The notes under the pieces were generated by a model, which was not told the DNA's origin, made no database searches, and saw only the letters and a list, made by a program, of their open reading frames with translations. Made by a program: the position numbers and the translations under genes. A stretch of DNA of 64,000 bases from Mycobacterium pseudokansasii (GTDB lineage: Bacteria > Actinomycetota > Actinomycetes > Mycobacteriales > Mycobacteriaceae): positions 1,178,001 through 1,242,000 of the forward strand of contig NZ_UPHU01000001.1 of the NCBI RefSeq assembly GCF_900566075.1. The letters are read 5' to 3'. This document shows, piece by piece, positions 8,832 through 19,054 of the stretch (the first letter of the stretch is position 1; each line of letters opens with the position of its first letter).

Positions 8832-9708
8832 TTCCGGTTTCGATCGGCCCGGCTTGGACGAGCTGGCCGGGACCGATCTACTTCTCGACGCGCTCGCCGG
8901 CCGCGTCGAAGTCGCCCTCGACGATCCGCACGATGACGCGCTGGCCACCCTGCTGGGGCAATGGCGCGACGACTTGCGGTGGCCACCGGCCAGTGCGCTG
9001 GTGTCGCCGGATGAGGCCGTCGACGCACTGATCGAGGGAATCGCCGAGCGCCGGCGCTCTCGCCGCGCGCTGGCAGCTGTCGGGTCGGTGGCCGCGACGC
9101 TGCTGGCGCTGAGTGGGTTCGGTGCGTTGGTGGCCGATGCGCGGCCCGGCGACGCCCTGTACGGCCTGCACGCGATGATGTTCAACGAGCCGCGGGTCAG
9201 CGACGACCCAATTGTGTTGTCGGCCAAGGCCGACCTCGCCAGGGCCGAGCAACTGATCGCCCAGGGACAGTGGGACCAGGCCGAAACGCAACTGGCCGAA
9301 ATCAGCAGTACGTTGCAGGCCGTCAACGACGGCAGCCGCCGGCAGCACCTGCTCAACGAGTTGAACCAGTTGAACACCAAGGTGGAAAGGCGCGATCCCA
9401 ACGCGACGGTGCCACCGGGCCCGTCGCCGCAGTCCGTTCTTTCCAGGGTCTTTGCCCCGGGTGAATCCCCGGCAACGTCGTCGGCGCCGCCGGCTCCCGA
9501 CACCGAGCCGGCAGCGACATCAGGGGCACCGGAATCGACGGCGCCGACCAGTCCGGTCACGCCCGAGATGTCGACCGGTAGCCCGGCACCAACGTCGAAG
9601 CCGACGGCCGGTCCGTCGTCGCCGCTGCCCACCAGCACGCCGGTGCCTCCGGCTGCGGGCCCAACGGAACCCGGCTCATCGCCGGCACCGGCCGGGGAAC
9701 CAGGCTAG
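8824..9708 (+). CDS. rsdA: Anti-sigma-D factor RsdA
   Basis: A 294-residue membrane anti-sigma factor, orthologue of Rv3413c. The N-terminal 80 residues form the cytoplasmic sigma-binding domain (GLDELAGTDLLLDALAG, then LGQWRDDLRWPPAS). One transmembrane helix follows (ALAAVGSVAATLLALSGFGALV, about residues 82-105). The extracellular part begins ARPGDALYGLHAMMF and ends in a Pro/Ser/Thr-rich tail of about 100 residues. Known behaviour is to sequester SigD until regulated proteolysis releases it. The ATG at 8824 lies inside the sigD 3' end, consistent with translational coupling and fixed stoichiometry. Confidence 0.93.
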   Translation: MRDSGFDRPGLDELAGTDLLLDALAGRVEVALDDPHDDALATLLGQWRDDLRWPPASALVSPDEAVDALIEGIAERRRSRRALAAVGSVAATLLALSGFGALVADARPGDALYGLHAMMFNEPRVSDDPIVLSAKADLARAEQLIAQGQWDQAETQLAEISSTLQAVNDGSRRQHLLNELNQLNTKVERRDPNATVPPGPSPQSVLSRVFAPGESPATSSAPPAPDTEPAATSGAPESTAPTSPVTPEMSTGSPAPTSKPTAGPSSPLPTSTPVPPAAGPTEPGSSPAPAGEPG

Positions 9709-9730
9709 AAGGAGCTACCGGGCGGACCAC

Positions 9731-10144
9731 CTAGTGACGGCGGTGGAATCCGTCTGCGTCTGACGTCGCTTCGTTGAGCGAGGCGTCGGCGTAGCCGCGG
9801 CAGTAATCCCACGTGACGTAGGCGTCCGGCTCGGGATCGTAGGCCGGCTCGTGCGGGCGGACGGTGCCGTCGATCAGCAGCTGCAGCAGGTTAGCCCGCA
9901 GCATGTCCCAGTCGTGGTAGTGGTCCTGCTGACACTCGTCGCAGCAGACCACCAGGCCGCGAATCCCCTTGTGCGCCAATAGAGCTTCGTAGACGGCGAG
10001 GTCTGCCAGGTCAGCCTCTACCGCCAGGCGCTCCTGCTGATCGAGGGGCTGACCGGGTTCGACGGCCTCCAACGCCGCCGACGGGTCACAGGGGTCGTCG
10101 GCAAACGGATCGGGCGGCAAACCCGGCGGCAGGTGGTCGCGCAC
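9731..10144 (-). CDS. DUF5319 family conserved protein, Rv3412-like
   Basis: A 137-residue acidic protein, orthologous by position and sequence to Rv3412. It is rich in Asp and Glu, with DPFADDPCDP near the start and a conserved centre VVCCDECQQDHYHDWDMLRANL. The Cys-Cys-x-x-Cys and His residues there could bind a metal. It ends with TWDYCRGYADASL. There is no signal peptide or membrane segment. It is convergent with rsdA (about 20 bases apart) and divergent from guaB2. Broadly conserved in actinobacteria; the function is unknown. Confidence 0.87.
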   Translation of the reverse strand: MRDHLPPGLPPDPFADDPCDPSAALEAVEPGQPLDQQERLAVEADLADLAVYEALLAHKGIRGLVVCCDECQQDHYHDWDMLRANLLQLLIDGTVRPHEPAYDPEPDAYVTWDYCRGYADASLNEATSDADGFHRRH

Positions 10145-10343
10145 GCCTCTACACTACGCAGCCAGGCAGCCATCGCGCCAGAAATTCAGCGGGCGCGCCG
10201 TACGGGTCGGACCCGGCCGCGCCACAGGCTGCGGGCCGAGTACGGGCTGTTGCCCGGTTCGCCCCTTGCCGCTACCTGGTTGAGGGGACCGCGATCTCAC
10301 GCCGCGTCGCGGCCTGCGTCGTCGCCCGGACGGGAGCCGATAG

Positions 10344-11990
<1,647 letters not shown>

Positions 11991-11999
11991 CGGCGCATC

Positions 12000-13127
12000 A
12001 TGGTCGAGATCGGCATGGGCCGCACGGCACGGCGCACCTACGAACTCAGTGACATCAGCATCGTCTCGTCGCGGCGGACCCGTTCGTCCAAAGACGTGTC
12101 CACCGCATGGCAGCTTGACGCCTACCGGTTCGAGATCCCCCTGCTGGCACACCCGACGGATGCCCTGGTATCGCCGGAGTTCGCCATCGAACTCGGCCGG
12201 CTGGGCGGGCTGGCGGTGCTCAACGGCGAGGGACTGATCGGCCGGCATGCCGACGTCGAGGCCAAGATCGCGCAGTTGCTAGAAGCTGCGGCGGCCGCCC
12301 CCGAACCCGCGGCGGCGATACAGCTGCTGCAGGAGTTGCATGCCGCGCCGCTGAACCCCGATCTGCTGGGCGCCGCGGTGGCCCGCATCCGGGAAGCCGG
12401 GGTGATCACCGCGGTGCGGGTCAGTCCGCAAAACGCCCAGTCGCTGACCCCGGTGCTGCTGCAGGCCGGGATCGATCTGCTGGTCATCCAGGGCACGATC
12501 GTCTCGGCCGAGCGGGTAGCCAGCGACGGGGAGCCGCTGAACCTGAAGACCTTCATCGCCGAGCTCGACATTCCGGTGGTCGCCGGAGGCGTGCAGGATC
12601 ACCGCACCGCGCTGCACCTGATGCGCACCGGCGCCGCCGGCGTCATCGTGGGCTACGGCTCCACGCAGGGGGTGACCACGACCGACGAGGTGCTGGGCAT
12701 CAGCGTCCCGATGGCCACCGCGATCGCCGACGCCGCGGCCGCACGGCGCGAATACCTCGACGAGACCGGCGGCCGCTACGTGCACGTGCTGGCCGACGGC
12801 GATATCCACACCTCCGGTGAGCTGGCCAAGGCCATCGCCTGCGGGGCCGACGCGGTGGTGCTCGGCACACCGTTGGCCGAGGCCGCCGAGGCGCTGGGCC
12901 AGGGCTGGTTCTGGCCGGCCGCGGCGGCGCACCCGTCGTTGCCCCGCGGGGCGTTGCTGCAGATCGCGGTGGGTGAGCGGCCGCCGCTGGAACGGCTGCT
13001 CAACGGGCCGTCCGACGACCCGTTCGGCACCCTCAACCTGGTTGGTGGGTTACGCCGGTCGATGGCCAAGGCCGGTTATTGCGATCTCAAGGAGTTCCAG
13101 AAGGTCGGCCTGACGGTCGGCAGCTGA
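12000..13127 (+). CDS. guaB3: GuaB3, IMP dehydrogenase-family protein
   Basis: A 375-residue IMPDH/GMP-reductase family barrel without CBS domains, same length as M. tuberculosis GuaB3. It has the phosphate-binding region GAAGVIVGYGSTQGVTTTDEVLG where IMPDH carries its catalytic Cys loop; no cysteine is present there, so classical IMPDH chemistry is not expected. The actinobacterial GuaB3 family is annotated as an IMPDH family protein, and its true reaction (possibly GMP reductase-like) should not be taken from the name. It lies 9 bases after guaB2 and is almost certainly in one operon with it. Confidence 0.94.
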   Translation: MVEIGMGRTARRTYELSDISIVSSRRTRSSKDVSTAWQLDAYRFEIPLLAHPTDALVSPEFAIELGRLGGLAVLNGEGLIGRHADVEAKIAQLLEAAAAAPEPAAAIQLLQELHAAPLNPDLLGAAVARIREAGVITAVRVSPQNAQSLTPVLLQAGIDLLVIQGTIVSAERVASDGEPLNLKTFIAELDIPVVAGGVQDHRTALHLMRTGAAGVIVGYGSTQGVTTTDEVLGISVPMATAIADAAAARREYLDETGGRYVHVLADGDIHTSGELAKAIACGADAVVLGTPLAEAAEALGQGWFWPAAAAHPSLPRGALLQIAVGERPPLERLLNGPSDDPFGTLNLVGGLRRSMAKAGYCDLKEFQKVGLTVGS

Positions 13128-13139
13128 TCCCCGCGAGCA

Positions 13140-13277
13140 GCTGGTGCCGCCCAGCCCGACGGTGATCGGGCAGGTAGCCCAGCCCCGTGACGCGTTGGCG
13201 GCAAACCACTCCCGGACGGGCCGCAAGTTCACGGCCGCGGCGACCACATCGCCGTCGATGTCGAGCGTCGTATGCAC
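13140..13277 (-). pseudogene. VapB-VapC toxin-antitoxin deletion scar
   Basis: Reading leftwards from GTG at 13277, the first 17 codons (MHTTLDIDGDVVAAAVN) look like the start of a ribbon-helix-helix VapB antitoxin. The frame then passes directly into VREWFAANASRGWATCPIT, which matches the middle of a VapC PIN-domain toxin (the conserved ATCPIT segment). Most of the antitoxin and the first half of the toxin are missing, so I read this as an in-frame internal deletion of a vapBC pair. The frame runs on into guaB3 antisense without further toxin similarity. It sits between guaB3 and choD; M. tuberculosis has vapBC47 on the other side of choD. Confidence 0.65.
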
Positions 13278-13368
13278 TGATGGTTATCAACGCATCAGCG
13301 CATCAGTACGGCGGTGCCACCAGGTGGCCCCTTGACGGGCCGAGTGTAAAGAAGGTCATACTGCAGCG

Positions 13369-15114
13369 ATGAAGCCGGATTATGACGTCCTGATTATCGG
13401 TTCGGGTTTTGGCGGCAGCGTGAGCGCGCTGCGATTGACGGAAAAGGGCTATCGGGTGGGCGTATTGGAGGCCGGCCGCCGGTTCTCCGACGCGGAATTC
13501 GCCAACACGTCATGGGACCTGCGCAGGTTCCTGTGGGCACCACGGCTGGGCTGTTATGGCATTCAGCGCATTCACCCATTGCGCAACGTGATGATCCTGG
13601 CCGGCGCCGGCGTGGGTGGCGGATCGCTGAACTACGCCAACACGCTGTACATACCGCCGGAGCCGTTCTTCAACGACCAGCAGTGGCGCCACATCACCGA
13701 CTGGCACGACGAGCTGATGCCGCACTACAAGCAGGCCCAGCGCATGCTGGGCGTGGTGAAAAACCCGACCTTCACCGACGCGGACCGCATCGTCAAGGAA
13801 GTCGCCGACGAGATGGGATTCGGTGACACCTGGGTGCCGACCCCGGTCGGGGTGTTCTTCGGCCCCAATGACACCAAGACGCCGGGCAAGACCGTGCCCG
13901 ACCCGTATTTCGGCGGCGCGGGCCCGGCTCGCACCGGCTGCATCGAATGTGGCGAGTGCATGACGGGCTGTCGCCACGGCGCCAAGAACACGCTGGTGAA
14001 GAATTACCTTGGCCTGGCGGAATCGGCTGGGGCAGAGGTGATTCCGATGACGACGGTGAAAGCCTTCGAGCAGCGGTCCGACGGGTTGTGGGAGGTTCGG
14101 ACCGTCCGCACCGGTAGTTGGGCACGCCGGGATCGGCGCACCTTCACCGCCACCTATCTGATCCTGGCCGCGGGCACCTGGGGGACTCAGCATCTGCTGT
14201 TCAAGATGCGCGACCGCGGCAAGCTGCCCCGGCTCTCCAAACGCCTGGGCGTATTGACCCGGACCAACTCCGAGTCGATTGTCGGCGCCGCGCGACTGAA
14301 GGTCTCACCGGACCTGGACCTGACGCACGGGGTGGCCATCACGTCGTCGATTCATCCGACGCCGGACACCCACATCGAGCCGGTCCGCTACGGCAAGGGG
14401 TCCAACGCGATGGGGCTGCTGCAGACGTTGATGACCGACGGGACTGGTCCCGAGGGCACCGACATGCCGCGCTGGCGGCAGCTACTGCAGCAGGCCGGCG
14501 AGAATCCGCGCAAGATGATCCGGCTGCTCAATCCCCGGCAGTGGAGCGAGCGGACGGTGATCGCGCTGGTGATGCAGCACCTGGACAACTCGATCACCAC
14601 GTTCACCAAGCGCGGGAAGCTGGGCGTTCGCTGGTACTCCAGCAAGCAGGGACACGGCGAGCCGAACCCCACCTGGATCCCGATCGGCAACGAGGTCACC
14701 CGCCGCATCGCCGCCAAGATCGACGGCGTGGCCGGCGGCACCTGGGGTGAACTGTTCAACATCCCGCTGACCGCCCACTTCCTCGGTGGTGCGGTGATCG
14801 GGGACAGCCCGCAAAGCGGCGTCATCGACCCCTACCACCGGGTCTACGGCTATCCGACGCTGTTCGTTGTCGACGGCGCCGCGATCTCGGCGAACCTGGG
14901 CGTCAACCCGTCGCTGTCCATCACCGCGCAGGCCGAGCGTGCCGCTTCGCTGTGGCCCAACAAGGGTCAGAACGATCAGCGGCCGCTGCAGGGCGACGGG
15001 TACCGGCGGCTGGATCCGATCGAGCCGGAGCATCCGGTGGTTCCCGCCGACGCGCCGGGGGCGTTGCGGTGGCTGCCGATCACTCCGGTCAACACCGCAG
15101 CCGACGCCGGTTAG
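13369..15114 (+). CDS. choD: ChoD, GMC-family FAD-dependent oxidoreductase (annotated cholesterol oxidase)
   Basis: A 581-residue flavoprotein, orthologue of Rv3409c. The Rossmann FAD motif IIGSGFGGSVSALRL is at residues 8-22, a second dinucleotide-contact loop GAGVGGGSLNYANTL near residue 80, and the C-terminal GMC region FVVDGAAISANLGVNPSLSI near residue 500. Around residue 190 is a cysteine cluster CIECGECMTGC followed by RHGAKNT. This resembles a ferredoxin-type iron-sulfur motif and is not part of classical cholesterol oxidases. It is annotated as cholesterol oxidase in M. tuberculosis, but this family's role in cholesterol oxidation is doubtful. No signal peptide is seen. It converges on the dioxygenase gene with 8 bases between stops. 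Confidence 0.93.
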   Translation: MKPDYDVLIIGSGFGGSVSALRLTEKGYRVGVLEAGRRFSDAEFANTSWDLRRFLWAPRLGCYGIQRIHPLRNVMILAGAGVGGGSLNYANTLYIPPEPFFNDQQWRHITDWHDELMPHYKQAQRMLGVVKNPTFTDADRIVKEVADEMGFGDTWVPTPVGVFFGPNDTKTPGKTVPDPYFGGAGPARTGCIECGECMTGCRHGAKNTLVKNYLGLAESAGAEVIPMTTVKAFEQRSDGLWEVRTVRTGSWARRDRRTFTATYLILAAGTWGTQHLLFKMRDRGKLPRLSKRLGVLTRTNSESIVGAARLKVSPDLDLTHGVAITSSIHPTPDTHIEPVRYGKGSNAMGLLQTLMTDGTGPEGTDMPRWRQLLQQAGENPRKMIRLLNPRQWSERTVIALVMQHLDNSITTFTKRGKLGVRWYSSKQGHGEPNPTWIPIGNEVTRRIAAKIDGVAGGTWGELFNIPLTAHFLGGAVIGDSPQSGVIDPYHRVYGYPTLFVVDGAAISANLGVNPSLSITAQAERAASLWPNKGQNDQRPLQGDGYRRLDPIEPEHPVVPADAPGALRWLPITPVNTAADAG

Positions 15115-15122
15115 CGGGCCCC

Positions 15123-16025
15123 TCAGCCGGCCAGAGCCAGCGGCGCGCCGCTGACCACGCGGCTGCGCCGGCCGTGCACGTCGACGGGCACGTCGCCCAT
15201 CAGGGTGACCCGGTGCATCAGCCGGTGCTGGTCGTCGTAGTCGTCGATGGCCCGGTGCTGGGTAGCCCGGTTGTCCCAGACGGCCACATCGCCCGACTCC
15301 CAGTTCCAGCGAATCGTGTTCTCCGGCATGGTGATTCGCTGCTGCAGCAATTCGAAGAGCACGCTTGATTCGTGGCTTTCCAGTCCGACGAAGTTGCGCA
15401 CGAACGCGCCGGCCAGCAGGGTGCGCTCACCGGTTTCCGGGTGCACCCGCACCACGGGATGCTCGGTCTGGAAATCGGGCTTCTGGAACGCCTGCCGGTG
15501 CGCCAGCTGCGCCTCGGTCAGTGGTCCGCTTTGCGCATAGGTTTGCGCGTAGTCGTGGCGGTTGGTGTGCAGCGCCCATAGGTTTTCGACCAGGCGCACC
15601 AGCGGTTCGGGCAGGTCGGCATAGGCCGTCGCGGTATTGGCCCACAGTGTCGACCCGCCATAGCCGGGCAGGGTGACCGCTCGCAGCACCGAGGCCGCCG
15701 GGTAGTTGGCGGCGAAGGTGACGTCGGTGTGCCAGCGGTTGGCCCTGCTGTATTCGGAGTTGATCGGGGTGATGATCGGCGCGTTCTCGGCGGCCAGAAC
15801 AGCGGCGGCCGGGTGGCCGATGGGAGTGCCCAGCAGGCCGGCGAACGCGAGCTGCTGCTGGTCGTCGAGGTGGTGCTGGTCGCGGAAGAAAATCACCTTG
15901 TGGGTCAACAGCGCGGTGCGGATTTGCTCGACCGCGGCCGGTGCCAGGTCGCCGCCAAGATGTACGCCGTCGATCCGGGCGCCGATACGGCTACTTAGTT
16001 TGCGTACGGCTATCAGGTCTGTCAT
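15123..16025 (-). CDS. Fe(II)/2-oxoglutarate-dependent alkylsulfatase-type dioxygenase, Rv3406-like
   Basis: A 300-residue TauD/TfdA-family oxygenase. HTD (in [14 protein letters not shown]) and the distal His in [11 protein letters not shown] are the iron ligands; the Arg of [10 protein letters not shown] should hold 2-oxoglutarate. Rv3406 is known to cleave alkyl sulfates oxidatively, releasing sulfate as a sulfur source. Two ATGs are possible; the one at 16025 is 9 bases after GAGG, whereas the upstream one (16034) touches it. The gene is divergent from a TetR regulator, and two palindromic operators lie between the starts, so repression by that regulator is likely. Confidence 0.93.
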   Translation of the reverse strand: MTDLIAVRKLSSRIGARIDGVHLGGDLAPAAVEQIRTALLTHKVIFFRDQHHLDDQQQLAFAGLLGTPIGHPAAAVLAAENAPIITPINSEYSRANRWHTDVTFAANYPAASVLRAVTLPGYGGSTLWANTATAYADLPEPLVRLVENLWALHTNRHDYAQTYAQSGPLTEAQLAHRQAFQKPDFQTEHPVVRVHPETGERTLLAGAFVRNFVGLESHESSVLFELLQQRITMPENTIRWNWESGDVAVWDNRATQHRAIDDYDDQHRLMHRVTLMGDVPVDVHGRRSRVVSGAPLALAG

Positions 16026-16048
16026 TGCTGTCATCCTCGAGAAGAATA

Positions 16049-16068
16049 GTGTAGTCAGTTGACTACAC
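16049..16068. promoter_or_regulatory. TetR operator, copy 1
   Basis: A 20-base palindrome with arms GTGTAGTCA and TGACTACAC around a two-base centre (one central mismatch). It lies between the divergent dioxygenase and tetR starts. A near-identical second copy begins 24 bases further right, so two repressor dimers could bind on nearly the same DNA face. Confidence 0.8.
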
Positions 16069-16072
16069 AGTA

Positions 16073-16092
16073 GTGTAGTCGCGTGACTACAC
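16073..16092. promoter_or_regulatory. TetR operator, copy 2, overlapping the tetR start codon
   Basis: The arms GTGTAGTC and GACTACAC flank GCGT. The GTG start of the TetR gene (16083) falls inside this palindrome. Repressor bound here would block initiation of a leaderless or near-leaderless tetR transcript, giving tight autoregulation. Confidence 0.8.
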
Positions 16093-16646
16093 GTTCGGCA
16101 AGCGGTCGCCGGGAGGCACCTTCCGGGCGCGAAGAGGTGGCCGCCGCGGTCTTGGAGGCCGCCGCCGACCTGTTCGCCGAGCGCGGTCCGGCCGCGACGT
16201 CGATCCGGGACATCGCCGCCCGATCAAAGGTCAACCACGGGTTGGTGTTTCGGCATTTCGGGACCAAGGAACAGCTCGTCGGTGCCGTGCTCAATCATCT
16301 CGGTGCCAACCTGACCGCGCTGCTGCGCTGCGGGGCACCCGCGGAGGCGCTCGACCGTGCCCTCGACCGTCAGACGCGGGTGTGGGCCCGCACGCTGCTC
16401 GACGGATATTCGGCCGAGCAACTGCAGGCGCGATTTCCCAACCTTGCCGAACTGCTCGACTACGTGCGAACCCGCCACCACGACGATGCCAGCGCGCGCC
16501 TGGCCGTCGCCAATGCCGTTGCGCTGCGGCTGGGTTGGCGGTTATTCGAGCCCATGCTGCGGTCGGCGACCGGTGTTGAACTCAACGACGCCGAACTGCG
16601 GCAGGCTGTGCAAGCCGAGGTCGAGCGGATACTCGAACCGCATTGA
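16083..16646 (+). CDS. TetR family transcriptional repressor, Rv3405c-like
   Basis: A 187-residue TetR protein. The N-terminal helix-turn-helix is clear ([19 protein letters not shown], then [26 protein letters not shown], residues 18-62). The C-terminal ligand and dimer domain ([21 protein letters not shown] onward) is diverged, as usual. It is divergent from the alkylsulfatase-type oxygenase. The twin palindrome between the genes, one copy covering its own GTG start, indicates that it represses both itself and the oxygenase. In M. tuberculosis the pair Rv3405c/Rv3406 has the same arrangement. Confidence 0.92.
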   Translation: MTTRSASGRREAPSGREEVAAAVLEAAADLFAERGPAATSIRDIAARSKVNHGLVFRHFGTKEQLVGAVLNHLGANLTALLRCGAPAEALDRALDRQTRVWARTLLDGYSAEQLQARFPNLAELLDYVRTRHHDDASARLAVANAVALRLGWRLFEPMLRSATGVELNDAELRQAVQAEVERILEPH

Positions 16647-16663
16647 CCCGGCACGTCCCGGGT
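16646..16663. terminator. Possible weak terminator hairpin between convergent genes
   Basis: ACCCGG and CCGGGT form a 6-base stem with a 6-base loop, starting at the tetR stop and lying before the stop of the convergent GH65 gene. There is no T-run, as is common in mycobacteria. Support is limited to position and stem. Confidence 0.3.
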
Positions 16664-16684
16664 GCGCCGGCGGCTGCGCCCGGG

Positions 16685-19048
16685 TCAGTGGCCGCCGATG
16701 CGCCGGCGGTGGATCGGCTCGCGGCCCGGCGGTTGCAGCGGTGGCGGCAGCAGCGGCTTGCGCGGGCGCACCGCAATGGTCGACGGCGACGACGTGTCCA
16801 GTTTGATGTCTTCGCCGGCGTGCCGGATCGTCAGCTCGCCGCCGGGCCCGTCGCGCAGGGTGTAGGTGACGTCGGAGTGATTGGCGTCGACGGTCACCCC
16901 GAAGTCCCGCCACCGCAGCCGGAACCGCAGCCGCGAGATGCCGTCGGGCAGTTGGGGATCGATGGACAGGACGCCCTCGTCGTCGCGCAGCCCGCCGAAG
17001 CCGCCGACCAGCGCCGTCCAGGCGCCGGCCAGCGAGGCCATGTGTAAGCCGTCCCGGGTGTTGCGGTGCAGGTCCCGCAGGTCGATCAGCGCCGCTTCGT
17101 AGGCATAGTCATGGGCCAGCTCCAGGTGTCCGACCTCGGCGCACATCACTGCCTGGGTACACGCCGACAGCGACGAGTCGCGCACCATCCGCCGCTCGTA
17201 GTAGTCGACATTGCGCGCCTTCTGTTCCGGGGTGAAGGCATGGCTCTGGAACTGCATGGCCAGCACCAGGTCGGCTTGCTTGATCACCTGGGCGGGGTAG
17301 AGCCGCACGTAAGCCTCGTGCAGCAGCAACGGGTAGGTGGTGTTGGCTTCGAAGTCCCACTCGGCGAACGTGGTGAACCCTTCACATTGCTGGTGAACAC
17401 CCAGTTCCTGGTCGTAGGGGATGTTCACGGCGTCGGCGGCATCGCGCCAGGCGGCCATCTCTTCGGTCGTGACGCCCATCGTTTCGGCCGCCTCCGGGTG
17501 ACGCAGGCAGGCGTCGGCGGCGGTGACCAGGTTGTGGGCGGCCATCAGATTGGTGAAGACATTGTCGCGAACCACCGCCGTGTACTCGTCGGGGCCGGTG
17601 ACCCCGTCGAGATGCCACACGCCGTGGCGGTCGTGGTGGCCCAGCGAGAGCCACAGCCGAGCGGTTTCCACCAGCACGGCCAGGCCGCAGTCCTTCTCCA
17701 GGGTGTGGTCGCCGGTGACGGTCCGGTACCGCTCGAACGCCATCGCGATGTCGGCGTTGATATGCCAGGCGGCCGTGCCGGCCGGCCAGTAGGCCGAGCA
17801 CTCTTCCCCGCGGATGGTTCGCCAGGGGAACGCGGCGCCGTCGAGTCCGAGCTCGGCGGCGCGCTCCTTGGCGAGGCTCAGCGTCGACGCCCGCCACCGC
17901 AGCGCGTCGGCGACCGCGTGCGGCGCGGTGTAGGTGAGCACCGGCAGCACGAAGCCCTCGGTGTCCCAGAAGGCGTGTCCGTCGTAGCCGGTACCGGTGA
18001 GGCCTTTGCTCGGGATGGCGCGGCGCTCGGCGCGCGCGCTGGCCTGCAACAGGTGAAAGAGCCCGAACCGGACCGCCTGCTGGGACTCGGGGTCGCCCTC
18101 CACCTCGACGTCCGCGTTCTCCCAGAAGTCGTTGAGGTAGGCGCGTTGCGCATCCAGCAGCCCCTGCCACCCGCTGTAGCGCGCGCCGTGCAGCGCCCCG
18201 GCGGCCTGGTCGCGCAGCGCCGGGCGGGAGCGCAGGCTGGACCAGCCATACGCCAGGTACTTGACGATGCGCAGCTTCTGTCCCGGGCGCAGCCCGCAGA
18301 TCACGGTGGTGCGGGCCAAGTCGGCGCGGGCGTCGGTGGTGATCTCGACCCGCCCGGGGACCTCGACCTCGTGGTCCATCGCGGCGGCCATCATCAGGGC
18401 GCTGCTGCGGGTGCGGTGCATGAGAAGTGCGCCGCACTCGGTGCATTCGTGGTCGACGGCCTCCAGCGGTTTCTCCAGGATCGCCGACACCCGCGGGTCG
18501 GCGGAGGTCTCCGGTTGGTCCTCGTTGGTGACGAGTTCGGATTGCACTGTGACAAGAGAGAATTCGCCGACGGCCTCCACCACGTACTCGATGGCGGCGG
18601 CGGCCCGGTGGGCCAGTGACACCAGCCGGGTGGAGACCACCTTGACCTGCTTGCCCGCCGGCGAGCACCAGTGGGCCCGGCGGGTCAGCGTCCCGGCGCG
18701 CAGATCCAGAACCCGCTCGTGAGAGATCAACGTGCCGTAGCGGACGTCGAACGGCTCGTCGTCGACCAGCAATCGCACGATCTTGCCGTTGGTGACGTCG
18801 ACGACGGTCTGGCCGGCCTCCGGATACCCGTATCCGGCTTCGGCGTAGGGCAGGGGCCGAATTTCGAAGAAGGAGTTCAGGTAGGTGCCGGGCAGACCGT
18901 AGGGTTCGCCCTCGTCGAGGTTACCGCGCAGGCCGATGTGCCCGTTGGACAGCGAGAACAGCGATTCCGACTGGGCCAGCAGGTTCAGGTCGAGCTTGGT
19001 CTCGCGGACTCGCCACGGTTCGACCGGGAAGGCCTCTTCGGTGATCAT
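16685..19048 (-). CDS. Glycoside hydrolase family 65 phosphorylase/hydrolase, Rv3401-like
   Basis: A 787-residue GH65 enzyme, a family that phosphorolyses or hydrolyses alpha-glucosides such as maltose, trehalose or kojibiose. The N-terminal beta-sandwich begins EPWRVRETKLDLNLLAQSES, with SLSNGHIGLRGN. The (alpha/alpha)6 barrel contains GYDGHAFWDTEGFVLPVL and the catalytic general acid in DGVTGPDEYTAVVRDNVF. The C-terminal cap ends in a basic Pro-rich tail. The upstream gene, 6 bases away, encodes a beta-phosphoglucomutase. That pairing favours a phosphorylase that yields beta-glucose-1-phosphate, which the mutase converts to glucose-6-phosphate. The exact disaccharide is not readable. Confidence 0.93.
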   Translation of the reverse strand: MITEEAFPVEPWRVRETKLDLNLLAQSESLFSLSNGHIGLRGNLDEGEPYGLPGTYLNSFFEIRPLPYAEAGYGYPEAGQTVVDVTNGKIVRLLVDDEPFDVRYGTLISHERVLDLRAGTLTRRAHWCSPAGKQVKVVSTRLVSLAHRAAAAIEYVVEAVGEFSLVTVQSELVTNEDQPETSADPRVSAILEKPLEAVDHECTECGALLMHRTRSSALMMAAAMDHEVEVPGRVEITTDARADLARTTVICGLRPGQKLRIVKYLAYGWSSLRSRPALRDQAAGALHGARYSGWQGLLDAQRAYLNDFWENADVEVEGDPESQQAVRFGLFHLLQASARAERRAIPSKGLTGTGYDGHAFWDTEGFVLPVLTYTAPHAVADALRWRASTLSLAKERAAELGLDGAAFPWRTIRGEECSAYWPAGTAAWHINADIAMAFERYRTVTGDHTLEKDCGLAVLVETARLWLSLGHHDRHGVWHLDGVTGPDEYTAVVRDNVFTNLMAAHNLVTAADACLRHPEAAETMGVTTEEMAAWRDAADAVNIPYDQELGVHQQCEGFTTFAEWDFEANTTYPLLLHEAYVRLYPAQVIKQADLVLAMQFQSHAFTPEQKARNVDYYERRMVRDSSLSACTQAVMCAEVGHLELAHDYAYEAALIDLRDLHRNTRDGLHMASLAGAWTALVGGFGGLRDDEGVLSIDPQLPDGISRLRFRLRWRDFGVTVDANHSDVTYTLRDGPGGELTIRHAGEDIKLDTSSPSTIAVRPRKPLLPPPLQPPGREPIHRRRIGGH

Positions 19049-19054
19049 CGGAGA

